Shown here: positions 1 to 10,723 of the stretch, one piece after another
Layout: the number at the start of each line of letters is the position of its first letter
Position numbering within the stretch: the first letter of the stretch is position 1
NCBI GenBank assembly: GCA_900095095.1
Contig: FMBT01000050.1
Coordinates: 1 to 39,104, forward strand
Source of the DNA: Fragilariopsis cylindrus CCMP1102
Lineage: Eukaryota > Bacillariophyta > Bacillariophyceae > Bacillariales > Bacillariaceae
Direction: 5' to 3'
DNA: 39,104 nt
Position numbers and translations under genes: made by a program
The notes under the pieces: model-generated
The model's input: only the letters and a program-made list of their open reading frames with translations
Databases searched by the model: none
Told to the model about the DNA's origin: nothing

Positions 1-537
1 ATGGCATGGACGTTCCTTGTTTGTTCTACTAGACTTCTTGAACGACTTGTGTTGTGTTCAGTTGTATATTATTAGTTTTGATGAAGAAGATAAAATTTTG
101 TTGTGCTTTTTATACGATTTTAAGATTGGCGATTGATGATTGATTCGATTCTACTTCGTAAATTCACAAAAAAGCGCACGAATAAAAAACAATTTGAACT
201 TAGCAAGCAGAAGGCCTAAATAATACCTAAAATATCTTTTGTTCGAAGAGTATACGAAGAAGTTTCTATTGTTGATGAGAAAACAAATATCATTTCTCCT
301 AAAGCTACAAATTGCAGAGACTGGTGTACAGCACTGATGGTAGCAATGTGGATAATAGATTAGAACGATATGCATTTGTTACGGGGCCGTAATATAGAAA
401 TAAATACTTCGACGCGACGGTAGATTCGGACACGATAGATTACACGCACATATCCAACTAGAAGCTTTCGTGCTAAACTACTAAATAAAATTGGTGTTGG
501 TGTTGATTGTCGGAGGACGACGAAAGAAAAAGTGACG
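1..537. other. Intergenic region upstream of the PIGZ-like gene
   Basis: No convincing gene is seen here. Short open frames on both strands lack any recognisable protein character. The stretch is AT-rich and ends directly at the ATG of the mannosyltransferase gene, so its right part should hold that gene's promoter and 5' UTR. No TATA-like element could be assigned with confidence. Confidence 0.5.
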
Positions 538-2529
538 ATGATAATATCTCGGAAAACCACCATTATTTCTTGGGTGATATATTTAGTACTCTTACTTTTT
601 CGTGTTCTCGTTTGTCCATTCCAAACTGGTTATGTTCATCCTGATGAATTTTTTCAAGGAGGCCAAGAATTGTTTTTTGGTTGTCCACCAACCATACCAT
701 GGGAATTCGAACCGACCAATGCTCTTCGATCTATAATCCCACCAACATTCATGACATGGTTTCCTTTGCAGATATACGACTGGTTACGCAAATTGTTGTT
801 GTTGTTGACGATGAGGATGACAATACCAGGCTTTGCTGATGATCGGAACGGAATGACGATTGTTGGTATGGGAAGCTTTTCCGGTATGGAAGTATTGATT
901 ATTCCTCGTATTTTCTGTTCTTTGCTATCAGTTTTGATAGTAGACTGGAGCGTGTGGTCTATTTATGAAGCTAGTAACACCACAAGTACAAGTAAGAGTA
1001 CGAGTAATAAGATAAGGAACACGAAAAAAGAATATCGTACCAACAGTAATACAGAAGGTTCAGAAGAATATTGCGGCGTACCAATAGCGGTGTTGCTTCT
1101 GGCGAGTGCTTGGCCTACTATGGTCATGTTAACTCGTCCGTTCTCCAATTCTATGGAATCATACATTCTTGCCCTATTGATAGCAACTGTCATAACGCAT
1201 AGCAGAAGCAATAATATCGATATATTTTTCTGTTGGAAAATTGGAACAATCTGCGCAGTTGGGATCTTTACTCGATTTACCTTCGTCTTCTTCGCATTTC
1301 CTCTTTTATTATTCCTTTTGTATGGAATGATTCAAAAATTCGGTATGCGGAAAACTATTATATGGAAAAAACTGTCATGGATGATATTATTTTTCGCTTT
1401 TACTTCCGTTGGAATTGTACTCATAGACACACAATACTATTCCTCGACAACGAGCGATGATGATGGAAATCAGCAAACATCGTTGTTCGATTTCTCATCA
1501 TTAGTCTTGACACCATTGAACGCTCTAACTTACAACAGTAAGATATCAAATTTGAAGGAACATGGTCTTCATCCAAGATGGACACACGCCGTGGTTAACA
1601 TGATGATTATGTTCGGCCCCTTGACTTTGTTTGCATATCTATCAATTCCAACCACATTATGGAATCGTAAAAGTGAGACCATTATTGAGAAGGATGTAAT
1701 CTTCATGGTTTATCAAACTATGATTGTCTTTAGTCTGGGATTCCTTTCCATCGCTCCGCATCAAGAACCTCGATTCTTGTTACCTCTTATAATTCCATTA
1801 GTTCTACTTGGAGAAAAATATATAAAGCGATTTCCTACTATCGGAACATTCGTTTGGATCCTCTTCAATGTGATACTCTTCATACTATTCGGCGTGCTTC
1901 ACCAGGGGGGAGTCTCTCAATCTCTGCTATCGGTTGGCTCCACCGCAATAATACAGCCCCGTCAGACACAGCCTACGTCTTGGATTTTTTGGCGTACATA
2001 CATGCCTCCAACCTTTTTGACGAGACTCTCTCGTGATATTATAGATGGTACAAGGACTTGCAGCAGTAGATCTTCACCTGAATACAATGATGGTAAGAAA
2101 GATCCAATATCTTGTGAACAAACAACGTTCGGTAGGGAGCTCGATGACATGTGCCAAAAAGAAAAAGTTCGTATTGTGGACTTAAACGGTTCAAGTTTGG
2201 AAAAACTATGGAATACAATCCAAACAGAACTACCTTGCTCAAGGAACGAAGAAATACATGATCAGGAAGCTTTCCTTTTTCTAGTTGTACCATTTTTGGC
2301 AGAGAATGATGGCAGTGACGACAATGGTTACTATTTTTCGTATGCTGGCCAAGAAGAAGGGCGATGTCAACTTCCCAACGAGGCCTATAAATGTGACCAT
2401 GTCTCGAACTATGGTCCGCATCTGACAACAGAAGACTTTCCTCCTTACCAGTATGGTACCTCAGCTACAGATTATTACGATAGACTAGTTTTAAATGTCT
2501 ACAACATATCATGTACGGAAACAATTTGA
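538..2529 (+). CDS. PIGZ: GPI mannosyltransferase IV (PIGZ/SMP3 family, GT22)
   Basis: Predicted to add the fourth, side-branch mannose to the glycosylphosphatidylinositol anchor core in the ER lumen, using dolichol-phosphate mannose. The reading frame is a single uninterrupted exon of 663 codons. The open frame begins at a GTG at 532, but the first ATG is at 538 and is chosen as start. Residues ~34-44 carry the GT22 lumenal-loop motif HPDEFFQGGQE, whose HPDEFFQ core is typical of PIGZ/Smp3, preceded by a hydrophobic first membrane segment. An IPWEF...RS segment follows at ~50-67. HQEPRFLLPL near residue 408 is the second conserved GT22 motif (HKE.RF type). Several further hydrophobic segments fit a polytopic ER protein. 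A second GT22 enzyme (PIGB type) lies about 16 kb downstream. Assignment to subfamily IV rests on HPDEFFQ; the GT22 family itself is near certain. Confidence 0.88.
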   Translation: MIISRKTTIISWVIYLVLLLFRVLVCPFQTGYVHPDEFFQGGQELFFGCPPTIPWEFEPTNALRSIIPPTFMTWFPLQIYDWLRKLLLLLTMRMTIPGFADDRNGMTIVGMGSFSGMEVLIIPRIFCSLLSVLIVDWSVWSIYEASNTTSTSKSTSNKIRNTKKEYRTNSNTEGSEEYCGVPIAVLLLASAWPTMVMLTRPFSNSMESYILALLIATVITHSRSNNIDIFFCWKIGTICAVGIFTRFTFVFFAFPLLLFLLYGMIQKFGMRKTIIWKKLSWMILFFAFTSVGIVLIDTQYYSSTTSDDDGNQQTSLFDFSSLVLTPLNALTYNSKISNLKEHGLHPRWTHAVVNMMIMFGPLTLFAYLSIPTTLWNRKSETIIEKDVIFMVYQTMIVFSLGFLSIAPHQEPRFLLPLIIPLVLLGEKYIKRFPTIGTFVWILFNVILFILFGVLHQGGVSQSLLSVGSTAIIQPRQTQPTSWIFWRTYMPPTFLTRLSRDIIDGTRTCSSRSSPEYNDGKKDPISCEQTTFGRELDDMCQKEKVRIVDLNGSSLEKLWNTIQTELPCSRNEEIHDQEAFLFLVVPFLAENDGSDDNGYYFSYAGQEEGRCQLPNEAYKCDHVSNYGPHLTTEDFPPYQYGTSATDYYDRLVLNVYNISCTETI

Positions 2530-2734
2530 CATAAAATGAAATTGTACTAGTTGAGGGAATCTATTTTCAAGCTAAACGTAGTCTACGTCGATACTAAAAT
2601 AGTGACAGTGTTGAATAATTTACAGATTTATTTATTAAGATTATTATATACAGTCTCTAATATCATTCATGCTGTTCATATTGATGATGTGAGAGTAAAG
2701 TACAATGCAATTGTCAGGAAAATTCTTGTAGGTA

Positions 2735-4107
2735 TTAATCCAAGGTCCATTTTTCAGTGCCGTATCCAACAAACTTTTCATCCGTCCGTTTAAATCCTGC
2801 TCCATCGAAGCCGAAACCAAGACTATCAGCCTGCAACTCCAACTTTTTAATCTCTATTTCTGAAAGACGCCACCCCATAGCACCTAAGTTATCCTCAAGC
2901 TGTGTTGCTGTTCGACAGCCTGGAATCGGTATCGCCCCTTTGCTGATAATGTAATTCAATGCAACTTGTGATATGCTTTTATTCCTTTCATTTGCAATAC
3001 TTGCCATGGTTACTAATAAAGGCTGAATACCTCCTTCCGGAACTGTTATGCCATCTCCGTACGCATAACGCTCCAAGTCTTTCAATTCCATATTGGACTT
3101 TTTATTGAGAGTTAAAGAACGATCTGTCGGATCTACATTCTGATCCAAAATTGTTTTTGAATATTTTCCAGTAAGAAGACCCATCGCAAAAGGATAGCAC
3201 GCGAGGACCTTGACACCCAATTCGTTACATTTCGTTACAGTTTCTTGAGATCCGTTGTGTCTTCCCAACAACGAAAATGTAATCTGGTTGGATGCCAAAG
3301 GAACACCATGTTTTGCCAATGCTTCTGACATTCTTCAACGAGAGTTGGTCCATAATTACACACACCAACGTTCTTCACAAGTCCTCTATTGTAGCATTCT
3401 GCTAGTCCCTCCCAGTAAATTTCATTCTTGTTTTCCACTTTACCAAATGACCTCAACGGTTGAACAACTAAAATATTAACAGATTTATTGTGAGTTAGGG
3501 TGTAGGGTGAAGGATATTGTGAGATCGAATATGTAAGTAAGCATAACAACGCAACACAACACAAACAACACACCTTTTGGATGACATGTTATAACTTACT
3601 GTCTGGCATATGAATTTGATACAAATCAATCTGGTCTACTCCAAGATTTCTACAAGATTCCTCACATGCATCTACGACACTCTGTACGGACGTTCGCCAT
3701 GGTATAGGGGTGAATTTTGTGGCGACAACGGGTTTGAGCTTGCTCGCGTCATCCTCTGTAGCTTTTTGAATGTACTTGCTGGTCATACGTTCTGTTTCAC
3801 CGTACCCCATCCCCATGGCAGTTTTCCAATGTGTTCCGTACCGTTCTGCTGTATCAAAAAAGGCGGCATTCGATCTGTATGCCATCGAAACTACGCCGTC
3901 TATATCTTCATTTTCGGTATCGAGTATACTATTGCTGCTCCAAGATATCGTTCCTACTCCGACTGTAGGCACAATCAAATTTCCAATTTTTGTCGTATCT
4001 GGGGCGACCGGCACAAAAGGAATTCTCTGTTTCAAGGAATAACTTTTTGGCGCGGGAGTACCGATGTACCCTCGGTACCGATGTACGCTTCGGAAAATTG
4101 GGAACAT
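2735..4107 (-). CDS. Aldo/keto reductase, two exons, one frame break
   Basis: NAD(P)H-dependent oxidoreductase of the aldo/keto reductase superfamily; the substrate cannot be told. Exon 1 (4107-3600) begins at the ATG at 4107, with a short basic leader that may target an organelle. It reads into the barrel with TVGVGTISW, FFDTAERYG (catalytic Asp and Tyr region) and IDLYQIHMPD. The intron 3599-3468 has donor GTAAGT and acceptor TTTTAG and restores MPD-IVQPLRSFGKV in phase. Exon 2 continues with GLVKNVGVCNYGP and then, one frame over, with SEALAKHGVPLASNQITFSLL, which is the normal continuation of this family. The break at ~3325-3335 acts like one missing base. The C-terminal ISQVALNYIISKGAIPIPG is the cofactor-binding NADPH loop. 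Either the consensus has a one-base deletion or this allele is broken. Confidence 0.85.
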
Positions 4108-4827
4108 ACGACTAACAAGAAACACGCTGTCGTTTTGGTTGTCATTGATTCATACTTTATATTGGGACGATTGATTCGATTCTTCGTTGAAAATTTCTTG
4201 GAACTGATGTGTTAGTTGCTTCTTTTTATCTATCTCTGGCTAAATTATGTATAGTTGGTAGCTTCTTTTTATTTATCTCTGGCTAAATTATGAGACTGTG
4301 ATTATATGAATTAGTGGACCTGCAATCGGTTAACCTTCGCTTTTCTTCTTATTTGTCATCTCATCTGATGCGACCTCTGATGCTGATGGTCAGAAAACAG
4401 CACAAGAAGCATATCGAAATAGAAGAATACTGTAGGACGTGTCATAATAGTGATCAAGTGAGTGATGAGTCAAGTCGATTTGCTAACATTCGTCATTATC
4501 CAGTCGTATTTTCTAATTTAGTGATGTTTTTCCTACGTGGTGATGCGTGGTAGACTTCGCTGCCGATTTGACCTTTTATCCACGTTTAATTGCGTGAGTC
4601 AACACAGTACCACTTTCTTTAAGTAAGATATCTTGATAAGTATATAATATTAATCGAAGAACATCCAAAATTTATCTCTTGAAGTATGATTTGCTGAGAA
4701 CAATTCTAAATAAAACAAAATCGCGTAAATGAGAAGGAAACAAAAATACGCAGTCAATTATAGGTATGCACTAGCTAGACAAAGATACGATAATCTAGAC
4801 TTAATTGGACAACTATGGCTATAAGAC
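4108..4827. other. Intergenic region between AKR promoter and PPR gene 3' end
   Basis: This holds the upstream region of the aldo/keto reductase and the 3' flank of the PPR gene. The only structure seen is a short direct repeat near 4218-4292. Small open frames here show no protein character. Confidence 0.5.
4218..4292. repeat. Imperfect tandem direct repeat, 32-base core twice
   Basis: The segments 4218-4249 and 4261-4292 are identical except for one C/T difference and are spaced 43 bases apart. They lie about 110 bases upstream of the aldo/keto reductase start, so they could be a duplicated promoter element or simply a local tandem duplication. Confidence 0.8.
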
Positions 4828-7800
4828 TTATGCTATGTCATCTTCGTGTTCTGTTGATGCCTTCAGAAATTCCAAGAGATAAGATGTAGCCAATTTCCAA
4901 GTCTCGTCTTGTTTTTTATCAATTTCATCTTGCGATTTATGCATAGTTTGTTGCCTATTGCTTTCAATTTCTGCAACACGGATGGAACGCACCAGATTAA
5001 GGGAAGCAACTCTCAAATTTGGATTACGTTCTCCATCATCCCGAATAGTTTGTCGGAAATCTTCGAGATCATTATCCACTTCCTTAAATAAAGTCTTGGA
5101 AGCAAATCGAAAAGTACTTTCATCGAATTGAGCATTACATAGTAAGAGAGAATCTAAGGCCGACAATACGGATGTTCGTCCACCCTTTTGATTATGGGCA
5201 ACCAATAGGCCTTGTATTGTGCGTGAGCTGGGAATTATATCATCGGCTTTCATTTGGTCATAAAGAGCAATAGCACCATCCCAGGATCGTGCTCTGATCC
5301 GAGCAAGAAGAATTGCATCGTATGAGGACACCCCTGGTTTGATTCCCTTCTCTTCATTCATCAACATCGACTGGAAAAGTTCCTCCATTTCTACATAGCG
5401 ATCCTTCACAGCTAGGGTATGAAGCACTGCACTATAAAGTTCCTCACTATATTGGATTACGAATATACACAAATGATAAGATGCTGGATACATCACATAA
5501 CAAGAAAATCATTGTTCAACAATACCATCACGTACCCTGGTTTCATATCTTGATCTATCATCGAACGAAGATTGCGTCTTGTGTTATCTGCATCACCCAC
5601 CTTGGCATGACAAAGAAGTATTAGTGCATAAAGTTCAGATTGTGCACCAATAGGATACGAATCCTTCAATTGATCAAGAGAAGCTTGAATCGAACTAGCA
5701 CTCTCTATATCAGAAGTTCTTAGACATATTTTTAGAGCATTTTTCACAGCTGTAAAAGGAACCACAGTTTGAGAATTAAAGGAACGGTCTTGCGTACTTG
5801 ATTCATCCGCAACTCTTTTCAGAATTCTCGAGGCCAACATAGAGTCTTCCATGAAGGAGCTCGCATCGAGTCCTATAGCAACAAGCTTTCCATCAACGAA
5901 GTTTCTAGGATACGAGTCAAGTATTGTCCTAGTTGCACCAGCGACAACATTCCAAAGGGATGAATCGTTCTTAGCTGAATAATGTAATCCCGACATGTAT
6001 GTAATCCAAACACCGATATCAGGTTTTTCGCAGACATTGGTTTATTTTCCAATATAACAAGAACTTTCTTCCAGAAAGAGGAAAGATCAATTATATCTCC
6101 TCGTCGGTTTCTCTTGGGCCACCGGCATATGGATATTAAATACTTGTCTTCGTCATATCTTGATAAGATGTTGGCCTACACAAAACGAGGAAATAATTGA
6201 ATGGATCAGATTTGGATTTTTGAATTTGATGTACCATTACTACTGTTTATTGATTATCTTTCGATACGATCCCTTACCTTTTGTATTCGGTTGTAGTAGT
6301 CAAGCGCCTTTTGACTCAGATTTTCAGACTTCATCATTTCTGTAAAGAGAATGCACGACTCCACATTGATACGATTGGGATTATTTCTCAAAGCGGTTTC
6401 CATGAGTGTAGTTGCAATAGTGAGTTCCATCTTTGCATGACAAGCCCGTATTGCCTCCATCAAAAGTTCAGGGGTGATATCATCTATTGATGACGAACTC
6501 TCCATCATTTCTTGTGAAAGCTTAATAGCTTCTCCGGGCCCCTGGAGTCTTCGAATGAATGCAATAATAAGAATACGATATGTTGTAGAATCAGGTCTGC
6601 ATCGATGACCACTCTCAGCCAAAATTTTCATTTCTTTAAAAATTTGAAGCACCCATTTCCGATCATCCTGTTATCTATCTCTGTGGACGTCACGAGATGA
6701 GCTAGTAAAAGATTTATTACTGATGAAGTTAGATTATATTTTCGTTGTGTAACGTTTTGAAGAACTCTCGAACATAAGTAATGTTACTGTTGCTGTGTAT
6801 TTCATTATTAATATTTCCCATTCCACCATCATCGTGGCGAATTTCGGTTCTGTATGTATTCCGGTTTCTTTGTTGAGGGGAATACCCGAATCGAATCGTC
6901 GCCAATCTTCAGGTTTCATCGCAATCAGTAACGACATAGATCGAAGAATTGCATTTTGGTAACATATCACTTCCACCCCCTTTCTTTTTTTCTTCGTCGC
7001 TATTACTATTGATTGAGCTACTCATAATTACAGGCTGTAATTCACTGTTTTCAATACACGACACGTCATTTTCGTTTTCGTTTGTTTCAAGTAGCGTCAA
7101 ATTTAGATAATCCTCTAAGCTCAATTGCTCAGTAGTAATCGGGTATCGAAATACAGACGAGAGATGGATGTCTTCATGATATGATGATTCATCTTCTTTC
7201 ATATGATTGTTTGTCGTGTTCTCGTCTTCGTCTTCATATGCTTTGTACGATCTTAGGATATCACGATAGTCATACCGATGAAAAATCTCATTCCATTGAT
7301 CTTCCACGGACGGTTTTGTATATTTCATATTGATATTATTACTACTATCATTATTATTACTATTTGGTCTACTCATTATACGACGCCTCTGATGACATCT
7401 TTTCTTTTCTCTTTTATATATATCCTCCCATCGTTTCACAAGAAAACCAGATTTTCATGATCTACTTTTGAAATGGTATTATTTACATCTTGTTCTATCG
7501 TTTGTGCGAAGCGATCCAAAAACGATGCCAACCACAAATCATCATCATTATCATCCTCATCGTCATCATCACCACCCGATACGGTAGGTGACATTCTCGT
7601 TGTATCTTCGACGACTATACCTGTCGGTAGAATCTCGTCATTGTCGGAATTAGCAGTGCTACTACTAGACGAGAATCTTTGACATTCCTGATGAAAGTTT
7701 GTAAGTCTCTTTAGGGACGAGACCGAGGATATTGAGTGACTCAATAGTGATGATGATGATGATGATGGACGATTTTGTTGTTGTTGTTGTCGTATGTTGA

Positions 7801-7949
7801 AATTTAGATGAAGTAGGAATAGAAGAAGAGGAAGCAGAAACTAACACTTGTTCACTTCGTCTATCCTTAGTAATTATTTGAAGTATCGTACGATGATTCT
7901 TCTTTCTACGGTGGTTAAGGATCCGGGCAGCATTACGATAGATAATCAT
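4828..7949 (-). CDS. Pentatricopeptide repeat (PPR) protein, organelle type, several frame breaks
   Basis: Likely an RNA-binding helical-repeat protein of mitochondrion or plastid. The start at 7949 gives a basic leader (MIIYRNAARILNHRRKKNHR) fitting an organelle presequence. Repeat-like helices follow, for example VLQIFKEMKILAESGHRCRPD, TYRILIIAFIRRL, LLMEAIRACHAKMELTIATTL and, near the end, YDAILLARIRARSWDGAIALYDQMKADDIIPS, a textbook 35-residue PPR pattern. Two introns fit well: 6277-6176 (donor GTAAGG, acceptor TGTAG) and 5535-5447 (donor GTACGT, acceptor ATATAG), the latter joining MKPG to EELYSAVL. The frame changes at ~7790 (low complexity), ~7441 (T run), somewhere within ~6970-6850, ~6765, ~6668 and ~6036 (A5 run). 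Most of these are cured by one extra base. The family call is firm; the exact N-terminal half is not. A decayed gene is the alternative. Confidence 0.75.
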
Positions 7950-8440
7950 ACTGGAATCGGATCGGATTTTGATTCAATTGATGGTAACAGGAGCTTCGTA
8001 TACTAAGGGCCTTATATATCGAAAATCCTTCTACCCTCTTTTCCGCTTGTTATTCAGCATTATCGTCGTTGTCGTCAATCTTTGTCGTACTAGAAATGCA
8101 AATCTCTCTTTTTTATTTTAAAATTTTGATGGAAAGTGAATTTTAAATTTCTTTTGCTTCCTCGATCGATCACGTAATTTTTTTTTATTGGACGTCGAGA
8201 CAAGGGCGAGACTCGTGACTCGATTTATTCTATGATTTAAATTTCGAGGAGGGCCCTGCGACTCTGATTCGATGATTTTTTTAATTTTTTTATTTTTTTT
8301 ACGACCGACGAAGAAATCCATCATTCTATATTATTATCAAATTAGCATTATTAACTGATCGTCATCGCATCGCTTACACCTTTTATTACCAGCTTCAAGC
8401 TACAATCTGATATCGTTTGCACAAAGAGTAACTTATCGTC
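7950..8440. other. Divergent upstream region (PPR gene / small membrane protein)
   Basis: About 490 bases separate the two divergent start codons. Long A/T runs occur around 8160-8310 and may be promoter-associated. No gene is seen. Confidence 0.5.
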
Positions 8441-8814
8441 ATGGTGGGCAGCAACAGCAAGTTGAAGTCAAACGCAGACACAGTATTCAGCGCCAATTTG
8501 GGAAAGGTAAATATAATATATATATGATGTGATGTATGATGCGTCTCTTTTTAATTTTCAAATTCTTGTACCGTATCCAAGCGCACAAAACGCTCATACA
8601 TACTGTACTTGTAATATCATACCCGTTTTGAACATTGAATCTTTTTTAATAATGATACTAAAAATATATATAACAGAGAGGCAAAGCAGCCTCTTGGGCT
8701 GTTGCTATAATTGGCGTGGCAGCATATACATACTGGACGAACATGGACAATGGAAAATCCTTTACGAAAGAGGAACAATCAAAATGGAATGCAGCTAAAG
8801 AAGAGAAGAAATGA
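8441..8814 (+). CDS. Small single-pass membrane protein, 67 residues, two exons
   Basis: I do not recognise this protein. Exon 1 (8441-8506) encodes MVGSNSKLKSNADTVFSANLGK from an ATG. The intron 8507-8676 has donor GTAAAT and acceptor ATAACAG. Exon 2 (8677-8814) opens with RGKAASWAVAIIGVAAYTYW, a hydrophobic segment of about 18 residues, followed by the charged tail TNMDNGKSFTKEEQSKWNAA and a lysine-rich end with a TGA stop. The pattern of a short polar head, one membrane segment and a charged tail resembles small accessory subunits of organelle membrane complexes, but that is inference from shape only. Clean splicing, an in-frame join and protein-like composition support a real gene although it is very short. 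Confidence 0.62.
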
Positions 8815-9174
8815 AATGAAATGAGAATAAAACGAATTGAATTGAACTGAAATAAAAATACGGTAGATACATTTTGTTTTGGGTCAATGTACCGGTAATA
8901 CATATTCAATATTATAAGCTACACGAAAATATACAAATAATCCATTCCCACAAATTGATTTGTGTTTACCTTTAGAAAAATTGACGTATCCTTTGCATTA
9001 CTATTGAATGCGAGTTATTGAAAACAACAACAACAATCTACATCATAGTATTGAACTATGTAGGACTACTGAAAATTACTACTTATGACGATCTATAGAT
9101 ATAATATACTGTAATATTCAATACACTTTCTCATTTTCATAGTACTATTCATAACATAATAACATCTATTAAGG
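8815..9174. other. Convergent 3' spacer
   Basis: This lies between the stop of the small membrane protein and the stop of the methyltransferase on the other strand. It is AT-rich and holds the two 3' UTRs; nothing else is seen. Confidence 0.5.
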
Positions 9175-10337
9175 TTAACGTCCTAATTTTTTAAAACCAT
9201 TATATGGCATACACCATATACCCTGACACGTATCTTGTGTTACGTCTGGTTGGAATTGGACACTCCATGCACCAACATCAATTGCAGACCATAATAAATT
9301 TCCATCCGTATCCAATAATTGATATGTTTGTTTTAACCAATAATCTTGTTGTGCATTAATTGGTGCTAATAATAATCCATCTTTTTTTAATAAATTTTGA
9401 CAAAAATATAATGCTTTACTACGATTCACAGCAAAATTAAATACAATTATATCATACTTATCATCTTCTTTCTGTTTCCATTGCTCAACAAATCGTTCAT
9501 CATCTAATTCATAAAATTTTACAGTTGATGGACAATATCCAATATCATTTTCTATAACATTAGTATTCCACGCATCACCACTCCAATCAATTGCATCAAT
9601 ATTAATATATCCAAGTTGTTGATATATAACCTGTGTACTAACACCAGCACCAGCACCAACATCTAATGCACGAAGATTTTTATCATTATCATTAGAAGAA
9701 GAGGAAGAACCATTATCACCAGTCACTTCTACTTGCCGCTGCTTTGTTTTTAGTTGTAATATAGTGTCATATACCTCGAAGGGTGAAATATTCGTATCTC
9801 GTGAAGCTACAATTGAATTGGTATATTCCTTACGAGAAAATGCAGCAGAAACGAATGGACGTTGTTGTTGTTGTTGCTGATCTTCTATTTTCGTTTCTTC
9901 TTCAAGCCGATGCGTTATCCATTTATTATTACTGTCATCATCATCGTTGTTGCTGTTGCTGCCGTTATCATTCTTTGTTTGTTCGACGAATGACGATGCC
10001 ACTGATGCTACTGATGCCGCTGCTGTTGATACCGATGGGAACATAGTGGCAGTAGTGGTGGCTCCTATTATTATTGGTAAGAAGAAGATGGACCGTCTCG
10101 GAATATTGTTTGCCATTGTCATTGATGTTGTTGTTGTTGTTGTTTTTGTTGTTGGAATTGTCGCTGATGATAATAGTGTCGTTTTTATCTTCATTCTCGT
10201 TCTTGTCTCCCATGCAAAGGTAAAGGCGGTACAGGAAGCAAAAGTTGTTGGTGGTGCAGTGATGATAGTATAACAACACAATCCGAATACTATATGAATA
10301 TAGAGAAGTCTGCTACCTATAATATGAAAAACATCAT
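9175..10337 (-). CDS. SAM-dependent methyltransferase with plastid/thylakoid-lumen targeting
   Basis: A class I methyltransferase fold is shown by motif I LRALDVGAGAGVSTQ, an acidic motif II in YINIDAIDWSG, and DIIVFNFAVNR after the central strand. The substrate is unknown. The N-terminus looks like a multi-part signal: a hydrophobic signal peptide, then FASCTAFTFAW, which resembles the ASAFAP junction of complex plastids, a Thr/Ser-rich transit region, and finally PRRSIFFLPIIIGA...STAAA, a twin-arginine signal typical of thylakoid-lumen proteins. No ATG lies in frame upstream of the signal: the open frame begins at a TTG (10368). An ATGATG pair at 10337-10332 enters the correct frame if one T is added to the T5 run at 10331-10327, so this start is proposed. 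The next in-frame ATG would remove the plastid signal. The mature C-terminal domain is uninterrupted to 9175. Confidence 0.72.
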
Positions 10338-10723
10338 GATGTCTTTCTATCCTACTGTATGCATTCAATATACTGTAGTTTCGATAATACTGTATGTCGT
10401 CTTTTGAAGAAAGGTGGGGGATTTAATTGTAGTTGGCTGTGTTTGATGTCAAAGACCGAAAGATGCCGATGAATCGATGACAGCGTACAAATTGGTTATG
10501 ATACCATGCGCCAAAAACTGGCGCGCCAAATTTCAAAATTCGATATATGTACTTAGTATCGAAAAAAGAAAGTATTACAACACAATACTGTACATAATAC
10601 AGCCTTCACAATCCACAATCAGACTGGTAGCTACGATAGACTTTTACTATCTTTATATCTTGACCGTGTGTACCGGTTCTATTTCTATCGATCGTTGTCA
10701 TACATTGTACATTGTACATTGCA
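10338..10723. other. Divergent upstream region (methyltransferase / NAT9)
   Basis: About 390 bases between divergent genes, with a triplicated TACATTG motif at ~10701-10721 just before the NAT9 start codon. No gene is seen. Confidence 0.5.

Noticed and set aside
963..1211. Minus-strand open frame inside the PIGZ-like gene
   Set aside because: It overlaps a strongly supported coding frame on the other strand and has biased composition from reversed repeats.
3610..4215. Plus-strand 201-codon open frame over the aldo/keto reductase first exon
   Set aside because: The antisense frame carries clear AKR motifs and splice sites; this frame has no family character.
9783..10279. Plus- and minus-strand frames rich in Val/Asn over the methyltransferase leader
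   Set aside because: They are alternative readings of ACA/GAT-type repeats in the targeting region.
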